A DNA stretch of 21,218 nucleotides from NCBI GenBank assembly GCA_947176685.1, contig CAMWRL010000008.1:1-21218 (forward strand). The letters are read 5' to 3'. The notes beneath the pieces were generated by a model. It was not told the DNA's origin, did not search any database, and saw only the letters and a program-made list of their open reading frames with translations. Made by a program: the position numbers and the translations under genes. Position 1 is the stretch's first letter, and each line of letters starts with the position of its first letter. Origin of the DNA: an uncultured Ruminococcus sp. (GTDB lineage Bacteria; Bacillota; Clostridia; Oscillospirales; Ruminococcaceae). Of this stretch, positions 13,855 through 21,218 are shown one piece after another.

Positions 13855-16452
13855 ATGAACCTTAATGGACTGTCCAAAAAAGAGGTTGAAGAAAGCCGTA
13901 AACAACATGGTGACAACAACCTGACACAGATTCCGCCCGACCCGCTATGGAAAAAAATCATTGAGGGTTTCAAAGACCCTATGATTATGATACTTCTTGT
14001 AGCACTTGTAATACAGGTTGTATTATTCTTTATGGGCGAAGCTGACTGGTTTGAACCTGTCGGAATACTTATTGCTATACTTATTGCAAATGGTGTTTCG
14101 TCAATCAGCGAATACAAACAGGAAAACAAGGCTTCCGCTCTCAAAGAAGAAGAAGAAGCAAAGGAAATGGCAAAAGTTGTCCGTGACGGCAAGCTTTGTG
14201 AAATTCACGTAGGCGAAGTAGTAGTCGGTGATATAGTTTACCTTCAGGCAGGCGACAAGATTGCGGCAGACGGCGAAATAGTCGAGGGTGAAGTAAAGGT
14301 TGACCAGGCGGCACTCAACGGCGAAACCGAAGAAGCTGAAAAACGTCCTGTAAAGTCCGGCGAAAGCTACGATATAAAGGACTTGCTCAATAAACACTAT
14401 GCATATCGTGGTACAGTAGTCTGCGGCGGTGAAGCTCATATGGAAGTCAAGGTTGTCGGAGACAAGACACTGTTCGGTGAACTCGCCCTCGAAGTACAGG
14501 AAGACCAGAGAGCAACGCCGTTACAGGTAAAGCTTGCAAAGCTCGCAAAACAGATTTCAACATTCGGTTATATCGGAGCTGCCGCAATTATCCTCGGCAT
14601 TATACTCAAAACCGTTTTAAGCGGCGATGCACCTGACAGTTTAATCAATTGGGTAAAGCTCTTTATTGAAGCTATCACTGTAGCAGTTACAATTATAGTA
14701 TGTGCAGTTCCCGAGGGTCTGCCTATGCTTACATCAATACTTCTTTCGTTCCAGAGCCTTAAAATGTCAAAGGATAATGTACTTGTAAGAAAAATCAACG
14801 GTCTTGAAACTGCCGGAAGTCTCAGTCTGCTTTACAGCGACAAGACCGGTACAATTACTGAGGGCAAACTTTCAGTAGTAGAATTTATCACAGGCGACGT
14901 GAAGAAATTTGAAAAACTTTCTGACACATCTGAAAAATATCTCAATGATATAGTAGTAGGCGCAGGCGTCAACAACAGCGCAGCCGCAAGTGACGGAAAC
15001 GTTATCGGCGGCAACAGTACAGACCGTGCATTAATGCACTTCATAATTGACGCAAAGGCTGAAAACAAAATCAATAAGGACGAAGCTGTAAATTTCAGTC
15101 CGTTTGACTCCACTAAAAAAATGTCAAGCGTTACTGTTTCAAGAAACGGTCAGACCTGTACTTATGTAAAGGGCGCACCGGAAAAGCTTCTTGTAAGATG
15201 TACGCAGTATGTTGATTCAGACGGCAATATAAATCCCCTTAACAATCATAACGCTATTACAGCATACATTGACGAACAGGCAGCACGTTCAATGAGACTG
15301 CTTGCTGTTGCAAAGCGTGACGGAGACAGTGATGATGGCGATTTGACACTTGTATGTATTCTTTGTATCAGAGATAATGTCCGTAAGGAAGCCGTTGACG
15401 CTATCAAGGAAGTTCAGGACGCTGGTATACAGGTTGTAATGGTAACAGGCGACAGAAAAGAAACTGCTGTTGCTATTGCAAAGGAAGCCGGACTTATCAG
15501 AAAAGAAACAGATGTTGCACTTACATCGGCAGAACTTAACGCAAAATCCGACGAGGAACTCAAGAAAGTTATTCCGAATCTGAGAGTTGTTGCCCGTGCG
15601 CTGCCGACAGACAAGAGCCGTCTTGTACGTTGTGCGCAGGAGCTTGATTACGTTGTCGGAATGACCGGTGACGGTGTAAACGATTCACCTGCACTTAAAA
15701 AAGCAGATGTTGGCTTTGCAATGGGAAGTGGTACGGAAGTTGCAAAGGAAGCCGGAGATATTACAATACTTGACGATAACTTCTCATCTATCGCAAAGGC
15801 TATTCTTTATGGACGTACAATGTTTAAGGGTATCAGAAAATTCCTTATATTCCAGTTGACAGTAAACGTTGCCGCAGTGCTTACATGTTTCTTAGGACCT
15901 CTGTTCGGTGAGCCGACTATGCTGACAGTTATACAGCTCCTGCTTGTAAACCTCGCAATGGATACATTGGCAGCTATAGCATTCGGAAGTGAGCCTGCTC
16001 TCAAAGAGTATATGAAAGACAAGCCAATCCCACGAAAAGAAAGTATTGTAAGCAAGTCAATGCTTATACAGGTAATAATCAGCGGACTTTATATTACAGC
16101 ACTTTGTCTTGTAATCAGGTTTGTACCGGCAGTCCGTGAAATATTCGGCAACGTTGACGATACTTATTTAAGGTCGGCACTTTTTGCAACGTTCATGATG
16201 GCTATTACTTTCAATGGCTTCAATGCACGTACAGAAAAAATAAATGTATTTGAGCATATCGGACGTAACAAGAATTTCTTGATTGTAATGGCTGCACTGC
16301 TTATAATCCAGTTTGTATTTGTAACATTCGGCGGAGAGTTCCTCAGTGTTGAAGCTCTCAGCTTAAATACATGGTTAATTTGTATTGTACTTGCGTTTAT
16401 GGTAATCCCGATTGACCTTATACGCAAGGCAGTTGCAGGAAATAAAAAATAA
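13855..16452 (+). CDS. P-type cation ATPase, calcium (PMCA/type IIB-like)
   Basis: This 865-residue P-type ATPase would pump a cation, probably Ca2+, out of the cell using ATP. Motifs in order: cation-ATPase N-terminal domain (1-about 40), actuator domain with NGET (155-158) where most P-type pumps have TGES, PEGL in M4 (286-289), the phosphorylation site DKTGTIT (329-335), KGAPE (439-443), TGDRKE (531-536), TGDGVNDSPA (604-613) and the M6 segment NLAMDT (699-704). A glutamate in M4 plus Asn and Asp in M6 are the type II calcium-site residues. M5 has an Asn in a PMCA-like QLTVNV context, suggesting a single ion site. The ATG at 13855 has GGAG ten bases before it. A frame open further upstream lacks support. 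Two terD genes follow in the same operon. Confidence 0.9.
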   Translation: MNLNGLSKKEVEESRKQHGDNNLTQIPPDPLWKKIIEGFKDPMIMILLVALVIQVVLFFMGEADWFEPVGILIAILIANGVSSISEYKQENKASALKEEEEAKEMAKVVRDGKLCEIHVGEVVVGDIVYLQAGDKIAADGEIVEGEVKVDQAALNGETEEAEKRPVKSGESYDIKDLLNKHYAYRGTVVCGGEAHMEVKVVGDKTLFGELALEVQEDQRATPLQVKLAKLAKQISTFGYIGAAAIILGIILKTVLSGDAPDSLINWVKLFIEAITVAVTIIVCAVPEGLPMLTSILLSFQSLKMSKDNVLVRKINGLETAGSLSLLYSDKTGTITEGKLSVVEFITGDVKKFEKLSDTSEKYLNDIVVGAGVNNSAAASDGNVIGGNSTDRALMHFIIDAKAENKINKDEAVNFSPFDSTKKMSSVTVSRNGQTCTYVKGAPEKLLVRCTQYVDSDGNINPLNNHNAITAYIDEQAARSMRLLAVAKRDGDSDDGDLTLVCILCIRDNVRKEAVDAIKEVQDAGIQVVMVTGDRKETAVAIAKEAGLIRKETDVALTSAELNAKSDEELKKVIPNLRVVARALPTDKSRLVRCAQELDYVVGMTGDGVNDSPALKKADVGFAMGSGTEVAKEAGDITILDDNFSSIAKAILYGRTMFKGIRKFLIFQLTVNVAAVLTCFLGPLFGEPTMLTVIQLLLVNLAMDTLAAIAFGSEPALKEYMKDKPIPRKESIVSKSMLIQVIISGLYITALCLVIRFVPAVREIFGNVDDTYLRSALFATFMMAITFNGFNARTEKINVFEHIGRNKNFLIVMAALLIIQFVFVTFGGEFLSVEALSLNTWLICIVLAFMVIPIDLIRKAVAGNKK

Positions 16453-16469
16453 TCAGGGAGGTGTAAATT

Positions 16470-17084
16470 TTGAGTATAAATTTACAGAAGGGACAGAAAA
16501 TTGACCTCACCAAAGGCGGCGGCGGACTTAAAAAAGTTATGGTCGGACTTGGCTGGGACGAAGCAAAACCAAACGGCGGATTTCTTAAAATGTTATTCGG
16601 AGTACAGCCGGCTTCTATTGACTGTGACGCTTCCGCAATAGTCTGTGGAAGTAACGGTAAACTTTACAGCAATGACGCAAAGCAAAGTGTTGTTTACTTC
16701 GGCAAACTGAAACACCCTACCGGTGCGATTGTGCATCAGGGTGACAACCTTACGGGTGCAGGCGAGGGCGATGACGAACAGATTATGGTTGACATAAGTC
16801 GTCTGCCGTCTGATGTAGGCAAGGTTGTATTTGTTGTCAATATCTACAACGCACGTACAAAGGGTCAGCATTTCGGTATGATTGAAAATGCTTTCATACG
16901 TCTTGTCAATATGGAAAATAATCAGGAAATATGCCGTTATAACCTTTCCGACAACTACAACAATATGACCGGACTTGTAGTCGGTGAGATTTACCGCAAA
17001 GGCAGTGAGTGGAAGTTTAACGCAATCGGACAGCCTGTCAAAGAAGCAAGCCGTCTTGACGCACTGATTTCACTTTACAGATAA
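16470..17084 (+). CDS. TerD family calcium-binding protein (first copy)
   Basis: TerD-domain proteins belong to the tellurite-resistance/stress systems and bind Ca2+ in an acidic loop. Their molecular role is not settled. This 204-residue protein has INLQKGQK at the N-terminus, LGWD (27-30), DCDAS (51-55) and the conserved acidic loop GDNLTGAGEGDDE (91-103), ending with WKFNAIG. Between LGWD and DCDAS it has about 20 residues (KPNGGFLKMLFGVQPASI) where the second copy has a shorter bridge. The start is TTG at 16470, with AGGTG about six bases upstream. It begins 17 bases after the ATPase stop, so it is in the same transcript. The gene name terD is not assigned to a specific copy. Confidence 0.9.
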   Translation: MSINLQKGQKIDLTKGGGGLKKVMVGLGWDEAKPNGGFLKMLFGVQPASIDCDASAIVCGSNGKLYSNDAKQSVVYFGKLKHPTGAIVHQGDNLTGAGEGDDEQIMVDISRLPSDVGKVVFVVNIYNARTKGQHFGMIENAFIRLVNMENNQEICRYNLSDNYNNMTGLVVGEIYRKGSEWKFNAIGQPVKEASRLDALISLYR

Positions 17085-17093
17085 TTTTTAAAA

Positions 17094-17128
17094 CGGAACG
17101 GTATATAAAAGTATTGTTCCGCTTTTTT
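17094..17128 (+). terminator. Terminator-like hairpin between the two terD genes
   Basis: CGGAACGGTA (17094-17103) can pair with TATTGTTCCG (17112-17121), 10 bp with two G-U pairs, and six T follow one base later. It may reduce transcription into the second terD gene, whose ribosome site starts right after it. With no separate promoter visible for the second gene, partial readthrough is likely. Confidence 0.65.
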
Positions 17129-17144
17129 CAAAAGGAGGTTTTTT

Positions 17145-17729
17145 ATGGCAATCAATTTACACAAGGGTCAGCGATATGCTTTTGACAACTCAATGAAACT
17201 TGCACTTGTCGGACTCGGCTGGGATACTAACCGTTATGACGGCGGATATGACTTTGACCTTGACGCTTCGGCTTTTCTTCTTGGCGAAAACGGAAAACTT
17301 TTACAAGATGAGGACTTTGTTTTTTACAACAACCTCAACGGTCGCAACGGTGCAGTAGTACACACAGGTGACAACCTTACAGGTGACGGCGAAGGTGATG
17401 ACGAAGTTATAATAATTGACTTTGAAAAAATCCCGTCCGAAATAAAGAAGATTGCAATATGTGTAACGATTCACGAAGCAGACGAACGCCGGCAGAATTT
17501 CGGACAAGTGTCCAACGCCTATATAAGAGTTGCAAAAATGAAAAACGAAAACGATACGGCAGGGGAAACAATACTCAGATTTGACCTCGAGGAAGAGTTT
17601 TCAATAGAAACGGCACTTGTCGTTGCGGAGTTCTATCTTAGAAACGGCGAATGGAAATTCAATGCTATCGGCTCAGGTTATCAGGGTGGACTTGCTGCAA
17701 TAGTACGCTCATACGGCGGAGACGTCTAA
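17145..17729 (+). CDS. TerD family calcium-binding protein (second copy)
   Basis: This 194-residue protein is a paralogue of the preceding one. It has INLHKGQR (3-10), LGWD (24-27), the typical YDFDLDAS segment (35-42) and the acidic loop GDNLTGDGEGDDE (75-87), again ending WKFNAIG. It is the more canonical of the pair and has the additional acidic residues (FDLD) normally used for Ca2+. The ATG at 17145 has a strong AAAGGAGG eight bases upstream, compensating for the hairpin before it. Its stop overlaps the convergent feoB stop by four bases. Joint occurrence with a calcium-type ATPase suggests a shared role in calcium or metal stress, which is inference. Confidence 0.92.
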   Translation: MAINLHKGQRYAFDNSMKLALVGLGWDTNRYDGGYDFDLDASAFLLGENGKLLQDEDFVFYNNLNGRNGAVVHTGDNLTGDGEGDDEVIIIDFEKIPSEIKKIAICVTIHEADERRQNFGQVSNAYIRVAKMKNENDTAGETILRFDLEEEFSIETALVVAEFYLRNGEWKFNAIGSGYQGGLAAIVRSYGGDV

Positions 17730-19774
17730 AACAGTATACTTATGGCATTTACAATCATACAAAGTACGATTCCGGTAACGGTCGGCAACAGGAAACTTAT
17801 GGCAGTCCATCTGAGACTGCCTGTTTCTTTTCTGATAGTCATGCAGGTTGTAGCGCACGGAAAATGAAACAGTGTGAAAATCATCATACACAAAGCTGTG
17901 GTAAAAGTCCAGCCGTTTTGGATAAGAAGTGCGTGAATCTGTACCATATCGGACATTTCAACAAGACTGCCCTGTGCAAGGTATGTCATAAGTATAATCG
18001 GGAAAACTATTTCGTTAGCCGGAAATCCAAGTATAAATGCAAGTAATATAACACCGTCCATTCCCATAAGGTTTGCGAAAGGGTCAAGAAATCCGGCAAC
18101 TACTGAAAGAATAGTACTGCTGCCGACATGGATATTTGCGAAAATCCATATCAGCAGACCGCATGGAGCAGCAGCAGTACAGGCTCTTGCAAGTACAAAT
18201 ATAGTCCTGTCAAAAATGGAACGTATAAGGACTTTTGTAAACTGAGGTTTTCTGTATGGCGGAAGCTCCAGAGTAAATGACGATGCAGTGCCTTTAAGTA
18301 CAGTAAGGGAAAGAATTTTTGACATAACAAGCGTCATAATAACACCGGAAATTATTACACCCAGCAGAATAACTGCGGACAGTATGCTTCCGGACGTTAC
18401 AAAAAACATAGTAATTATCATTATGATAGTCGGGAAACGTCCGTTGCAGGGAACGAAGTTATTGGTAAGTACAGCAATAAGTCTTTCCCGTGGAGAATCA
18501 ATTATTCTGCAACCCGTAACTCCGCAGGCGTTGCAGCCGAAACCCATAGCCATAGTAATAGCTTGTTTGCCGCAGGCGTTGGCACACCGGAAACTACGGT
18601 CAAGATTGAACGCTATACGGGGCAGATACCCGAAGTCCTCCAGAAGCGTGAACATCGGAAAAAATATAGCCATAGGCGGCAACATTACCGAAACTACCCA
18701 TGCAAGAACTTTGTAAATACCCTGAATCAGTACGCCGTCAAGCCACGGGGGAGCGTGGAACTTTTGCAGACCGCCGGACATTATGTCACCAAGTCCGAAA
18801 AGCAGTTTTCCCAGCAGGTCGGACGGGTAGTTAGCCCCTACAATTGTAATCCACAACACAAGTCCCAGAAGAATAATCATAACGGGGATTCCGAAACGCC
18901 TGCTCAGAAAAATGTTGTCAAGTTTTCTGTCACGCATATACGGAGATGATTTACTGTAACTAACGGTTTTGTCTGCAATCTGTCCGGCTTTTTCTATTGT
19001 GGCGGAAATAATCTCATCTGATATTTTTTCACTTGTAAAGCCTTTTTCCGCAAGAGCCGATTTTATATTGTCTATTTCCGGAAATCCTTTAAAATCAATA
19101 TTTTCATATTCTGAGACTTTTTCCAGAAAGTCCGTATTGTTTTCAAGTATACGTACTGAAACAAGTTCCGGCGGAAGTTTATGTATATGATTTTCAATTA
19201 TTGCGGATATTCCGGAAACAGCGTTTTGTATATCGTCCGGAAGACTGATTTGAGGTTTTATATTTCGTGGACTGTTATTTATGCAGTTGTAAATGGTTTC
19301 AAGAAGTTTGTCAAGACCTCTGCCGCTTCTTGCCGTAACTCCCACAACGTCAACGCCCAGTATCTCAGCCAGCAAATCAAGGTTTATTTCAATGCCCTTT
19401 GATTCGGCTTCATCAAGAAGATTCACACATACTATGGTTTTCGGTGAAATCTCAGTAATCTGTAATACAAGATTGAGGTTGCGTTCAAGACAGGTTGCAT
19501 CACATACGACTATTACGGCATCGGCTTCCGAAAAACATACAAAGTCACTGGCGGAAGTTTCCTCAGCAGAGTTATTGCGGAGTGAGTACATACCGGCAGT
19601 GTCCGCAAGTGTGAAGTCCATATCCCTGTACTTAAAAAAACCCTCTGCACTTGAAACCGTTTTGCCTGCCCAGTTGCCCGTATGCTGATTCATTCCCGTA
19701 AGGGCGTTGAAAACGGTTGATTTTCCTACATTGGGATTTCCGGCAAGAGCTATGATATATTTGTTATTTTCCAT
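17726..19774 (-). CDS. feoB: Ferrous iron transport protein B (FeoB-type GTPase transporter), divergent
   Basis: FeoB imports Fe2+ across the cytoplasmic membrane under reducing conditions. The 682-residue product has a cytoplasmic G domain with GNPNVGKS (12-19), the NWAGKTV segment (34-40, usually NWPGKTV), DTAG (58-61) and NLLD (118-121), a helical spacer, then membrane segments from about residue 290. The gate region reads GFGCNACGVTGCR, with three cysteines, rather than the common GFGCNVPAI form, and is followed by NNFVPCNGRFP. This marks a divergent FeoB subgroup whose metal may not be iron. The start has AGGAGGTGA upstream. No feoA or feoC lies beside it. It is convergent with terD and shares four stop-codon bases. 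Confidence 0.85.
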   Translation of the reverse strand: MENNKYIIALAGNPNVGKSTVFNALTGMNQHTGNWAGKTVSSAEGFFKYRDMDFTLADTAGMYSLRNNSAEETSASDFVCFSEADAVIVVCDATCLERNLNLVLQITEISPKTIVCVNLLDEAESKGIEINLDLLAEILGVDVVGVTARSGRGLDKLLETIYNCINNSPRNIKPQISLPDDIQNAVSGISAIIENHIHKLPPELVSVRILENNTDFLEKVSEYENIDFKGFPEIDNIKSALAEKGFTSEKISDEIISATIEKAGQIADKTVSYSKSSPYMRDRKLDNIFLSRRFGIPVMIILLGLVLWITIVGANYPSDLLGKLLFGLGDIMSGGLQKFHAPPWLDGVLIQGIYKVLAWVVSVMLPPMAIFFPMFTLLEDFGYLPRIAFNLDRSFRCANACGKQAITMAMGFGCNACGVTGCRIIDSPRERLIAVLTNNFVPCNGRFPTIIMIITMFFVTSGSILSAVILLGVIISGVIMTLVMSKILSLTVLKGTASSFTLELPPYRKPQFTKVLIRSIFDRTIFVLARACTAAAPCGLLIWIFANIHVGSSTILSVVAGFLDPFANLMGMDGVILLAFILGFPANEIVFPIILMTYLAQGSLVEMSDMVQIHALLIQNGWTFTTALCMMIFTLFHFPCATTCMTIRKETGSLRWTAISFLLPTVTGIVLCMIVNAISILF

Positions 19775-19829
19775 TATGTCACCTCCTGTATCATAGAATA
19801 ATATTCGGAATCATCTTACAATATGCCAC

Positions 19830-19859
19830 AAAAAAAGAACATACCGGCAGTATGTTCTT
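19830..19859 (-). terminator. Intrinsic terminator after the ADP-ribosylglycohydrolase gene
   Basis: AAGAACATAC (19835-19844) pairs perfectly with GTATGTTCTT (19850-19859) around a five-base loop. On the minus strand the stem is followed by seven T (A-run 19830-19836). It separates the hydrolase gene from feoB, so feoB needs its own promoter in the 55 bases before it. I see only weak candidates there. Confidence 0.88.
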
Positions 19860-19865
19860 ATTTAT

Positions 19866-20894
19866 TTATAAATACTTTTTCTTTGTCTGTTCGCTGTCGC
19901 AATTGTAAAGGTCTTGGGCAATTTCTGAGATAACGTCTTTTATTTCAAGATTTGCAAGGAATTTTTCGGGAATGGCGTTCATACCGAGATAAGCCCCGAT
20001 AATGTTTCCGGTAACTGCTCCGGTTGAATCACTGTCGCCGTTGTGGTTTACGGAAGTTATGACTGCTTTTTCAAAATCGTCATCGTACTTCAAAGCGCAA
20101 TATACTGCAATAGCAAGAGTTTCTTCAGCAACCCAGCCTTCACCGAGTTCGTGGACAGCGTCAAGGTCATTGATATTTTTTCCGGAGAGCTTAACAGCTT
20201 TCTTCATAAGTTTGCAGAAGTAGTCAATATGTTCAGAATTTTTAAAAAGTTTCTTTGTATGGTCAATGCTGTCCCTGACTGCGTCTTTTAAAGATATATC
20301 ACTGTGCGAAATAAGGTTTATAATATGTGCAAAAGCTGCTGACGGAATATAACCGAGTTCGTGACCGTGAGTGATTGCGGAAATTTCTGCTGCCAGCATA
20401 TCGGTTTGTGAAATCATTTCGGTATTTCTGAAAAGAAGTCCGACCGGTGCGGCACGCATTATACCGCCGCAGCCCTTGCTGTCGTTGATTGGTTGGCGGA
20501 CAGTTCCTTTTTTACCAGATGTAATTGATGAAATACAGGTCATTCCGGGCGCACGCCTTGACCATAGTTCGGGTACTTCCATAAGCCATGAACGGTAATT
20601 ATTTTTATTCATGTGTAAAGACTGAGTAATATACCATTCCTTATAGGCGTTATAGACTGAATCTGTATAAGCTCCATTATTATAACCCCTTAGTATACCG
20701 TCCGCTGTAAAAAGGGTCATTTGTGTATCGTCAGAAATAATTGCTTTACCGTTCCGGAGTTCATATTCGGTTATTCCGTTTTTTCCGTATCGACTGAAAA
20801 TTTCGTCTTCAAGGTAAAACTCAACCGCATAACCCAAAGCGTCACCGATTGCACCGCCTATAAGACAGGCTTTGTATTTGCTGAACATGTCCAT
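19866..20894 (-). CDS. ADP-ribosylglycohydrolase family protein
   Basis: The protein (342 residues) belongs to the ADP-ribosyl_GH family (DraG/ARH-like), which removes ADP-ribose from proteins or nucleic acids, or hydrolyses small ADP-ribose metabolites, using two Mg2+ ions. Family motifs are complete: GDALG (17-21), SDDTQMT (54-60) with the metal-binding Asp-Asp-Thr, a Gly-rich KGCGGIMRAAP segment, and NHNGDSDSTGAVTGN near residue 280, with the second metal-binding Asp cluster. The ATG at 20894 has AGGAGGT upstream. No ADP-ribosyltransferase or DraT partner is next to it, so the substrate is unknown. It has a terminator six bases past its stop and appears to be a single-gene unit. Confidence 0.92.
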   Translation of the reverse strand: MDMFSKYKACLIGGAIGDALGYAVEFYLEDEIFSRYGKNGITEYELRNGKAIISDDTQMTLFTADGILRGYNNGAYTDSVYNAYKEWYITQSLHMNKNNYRSWLMEVPELWSRRAPGMTCISSITSGKKGTVRQPINDSKGCGGIMRAAPVGLLFRNTEMISQTDMLAAEISAITHGHELGYIPSAAFAHIINLISHSDISLKDAVRDSIDHTKKLFKNSEHIDYFCKLMKKAVKLSGKNINDLDAVHELGEGWVAEETLAIAVYCALKYDDDFEKAVITSVNHNGDSDSTGAVTGNIIGAYLGMNAIPEKFLANLEIKDVISEIAQDLYNCDSEQTKKKYL

Positions 20895-21118
20895 AATTCA
20901 GACCTCCTTTTATAATTCATAATAGTGTCAATAAGATACAAGCTGTCGTGTGAAACTGTTAGTATATTCTTTATATAATTGTTTGCATTAAATACAAACT
21001 CTGCATCTGTTTTTTTTGAGACCGTTTTTTTTATCAGAGTGTCAGTTTCGGCAGAATAACTGTCGGTTGTAATTGAACATATACTTTCATCACGGTAACG
21101 GACATCTTGACGGATAAA
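20895..21118. other. Intergenic region holding a start-less open frame
   Basis: No gene with a normal start is visible here. On the minus strand a frame free of stops runs from 21127 to a TAG at 20858-20860 (89 codons) with protein-like composition (for example FVFNANNYIKNILTVSHDSL), overlapping the first 37 bases of the hydrolase gene. It lacks ATG, GTG or TTG until very near its end, and a TGA precedes it, so it may be a decayed gene remnant or chance. A TTGACA for the hydrolase gene (minus strand, plus positions near 20924-20929) has no matching -10. I assign no promoter. Confidence 0.35.
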
Positions 21119-21156
21119 GAAAAACTCTCAGATAACGATGCATCATCATCTGAGAG
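21119..21156 (-). terminator. Terminator after tRNA-Glu
   Basis: CTCTCAGAT (21125-21133) pairs perfectly with ATCTGAGAG (21148-21156) over nine bp. The loop contains the self-complementary GATGCATC (21137-21144). On the minus strand the stem is followed by five T (21120-21124). It lies about ten bases past the tRNA 3' end. Confidence 0.85.
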
Positions 21157-21165
21157 CTTATGTTG

Positions 21166-21218
21166 TGGTGACCCGTACGGGAATCGAACCCATGATTCCG
21201 CCGTGAAAGGGCGATGTC
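21166..21218 (-). tRNA. tRNA-Glu (TTC), 3' part only
   Basis: Read on the minus strand, the sequence enters near the end of the D arm and continues with an anticodon arm TCGCC-CTTTCAC-GGCGG, giving anticodon TTC (Glu). Then come a variable region, a T arm ATGGG-TTCGATT-CCCGT, an acceptor strand ACGGGTC, discriminator A and an encoded CCA. The 5' half (acceptor strand expected as GACCCGT, and the D arm) lies outside the window. The loop is the same as in well-known bacterial tRNA-Glu. Confidence 0.93.

Noticed and set aside
13594..13908. Minus-strand 104-codon frame upstream of the ATPase gene
   Set aside because: It starts inside the ATPase gene, lacks a Shine-Dalgarno sequence, crosses a consensus promoter and has a Phe/Ile/Tyr-rich composition typical of AT-rich noise.
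1..21218. CRISPR arrays, insertion sequences, prophage or integrase genes
   Set aside because: No regularly spaced repeats, transposase or integrase motifs or terminal inverted repeats were seen. The region is largely core chromosome.

Overview
This window reads as the chromosome segment just beside the replication origin of a Bacillota bacterium. The best fit is an anaerobic member of the class Clostridia, and Oscillospiraceae or Ruminococcus-like is my guess. The gene order rpmH-rnpA-(yidD)-yidC-jag-mnmE-mnmG-rsmG-noc-parA-parB on the + strand is the order known from Bacillus subtilis and many clostridia. The anaerobic lifestyle is inferred from a flavodiiron protein, a ferredoxin-thioredoxin-reductase-like protein and a FeoB ferrous iron transporter. 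dnaA and oriC would be expected just left of base 1, but no DnaA boxes are visible in the first 115 bases.

Bases 1-11522 are all + strand. rpmH (L34) has a consensus promoter, a structured 5' leader and its own strong terminator. Then comes a tightly packed run: rnpA (RNase P protein), yidD and yidC (membrane protein insertion), jag/khpB (RNA binding), mnmE and mnmG (tRNA wobble-uridine modification) and rsmG (16S rRNA methylation), ended by a hairpin terminator. A second block is chromosome segregation: a Noc/ParB-like protein, a cluster of one exact and two degenerate parS sites that also folds as a terminator, then parA, parB and a divergent serS.

Bases 11523-13403 are all - strand: a 36-residue membrane peptide (DUF3789-like) ending one base after serS, and a three-gene redox operon, flavodiiron protein - FTR-like iron-sulfur protein - thioredoxin. 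Bases 13758-17729 are a + strand operon with a consensus promoter: a P-type calcium-type ATPase and two TerD-family proteins. feoB follows on the - strand, its stop overlapping that of the second terD. The right end has an ADP-ribosylglycohydrolase gene (- strand), a non-coding stretch holding a start-less open frame, and the 3' part of a tRNA-Glu gene cut by the window edge.

No insertion sequence, prophage, CRISPR array or large repeat was seen. The items most worth a second look are the SD-masking rpmH leader, the altered CTP-binding motif in the Noc-like protein, the parS/terminator cluster, the flavodiiron-FTR-thioredoxin operon, and the TerD-linked ATPase with an altered TGE motif. TTG starts are common here (yidC, mnmE, the FTR-like gene and terD1), each supported by Shine-Dalgarno spacing.
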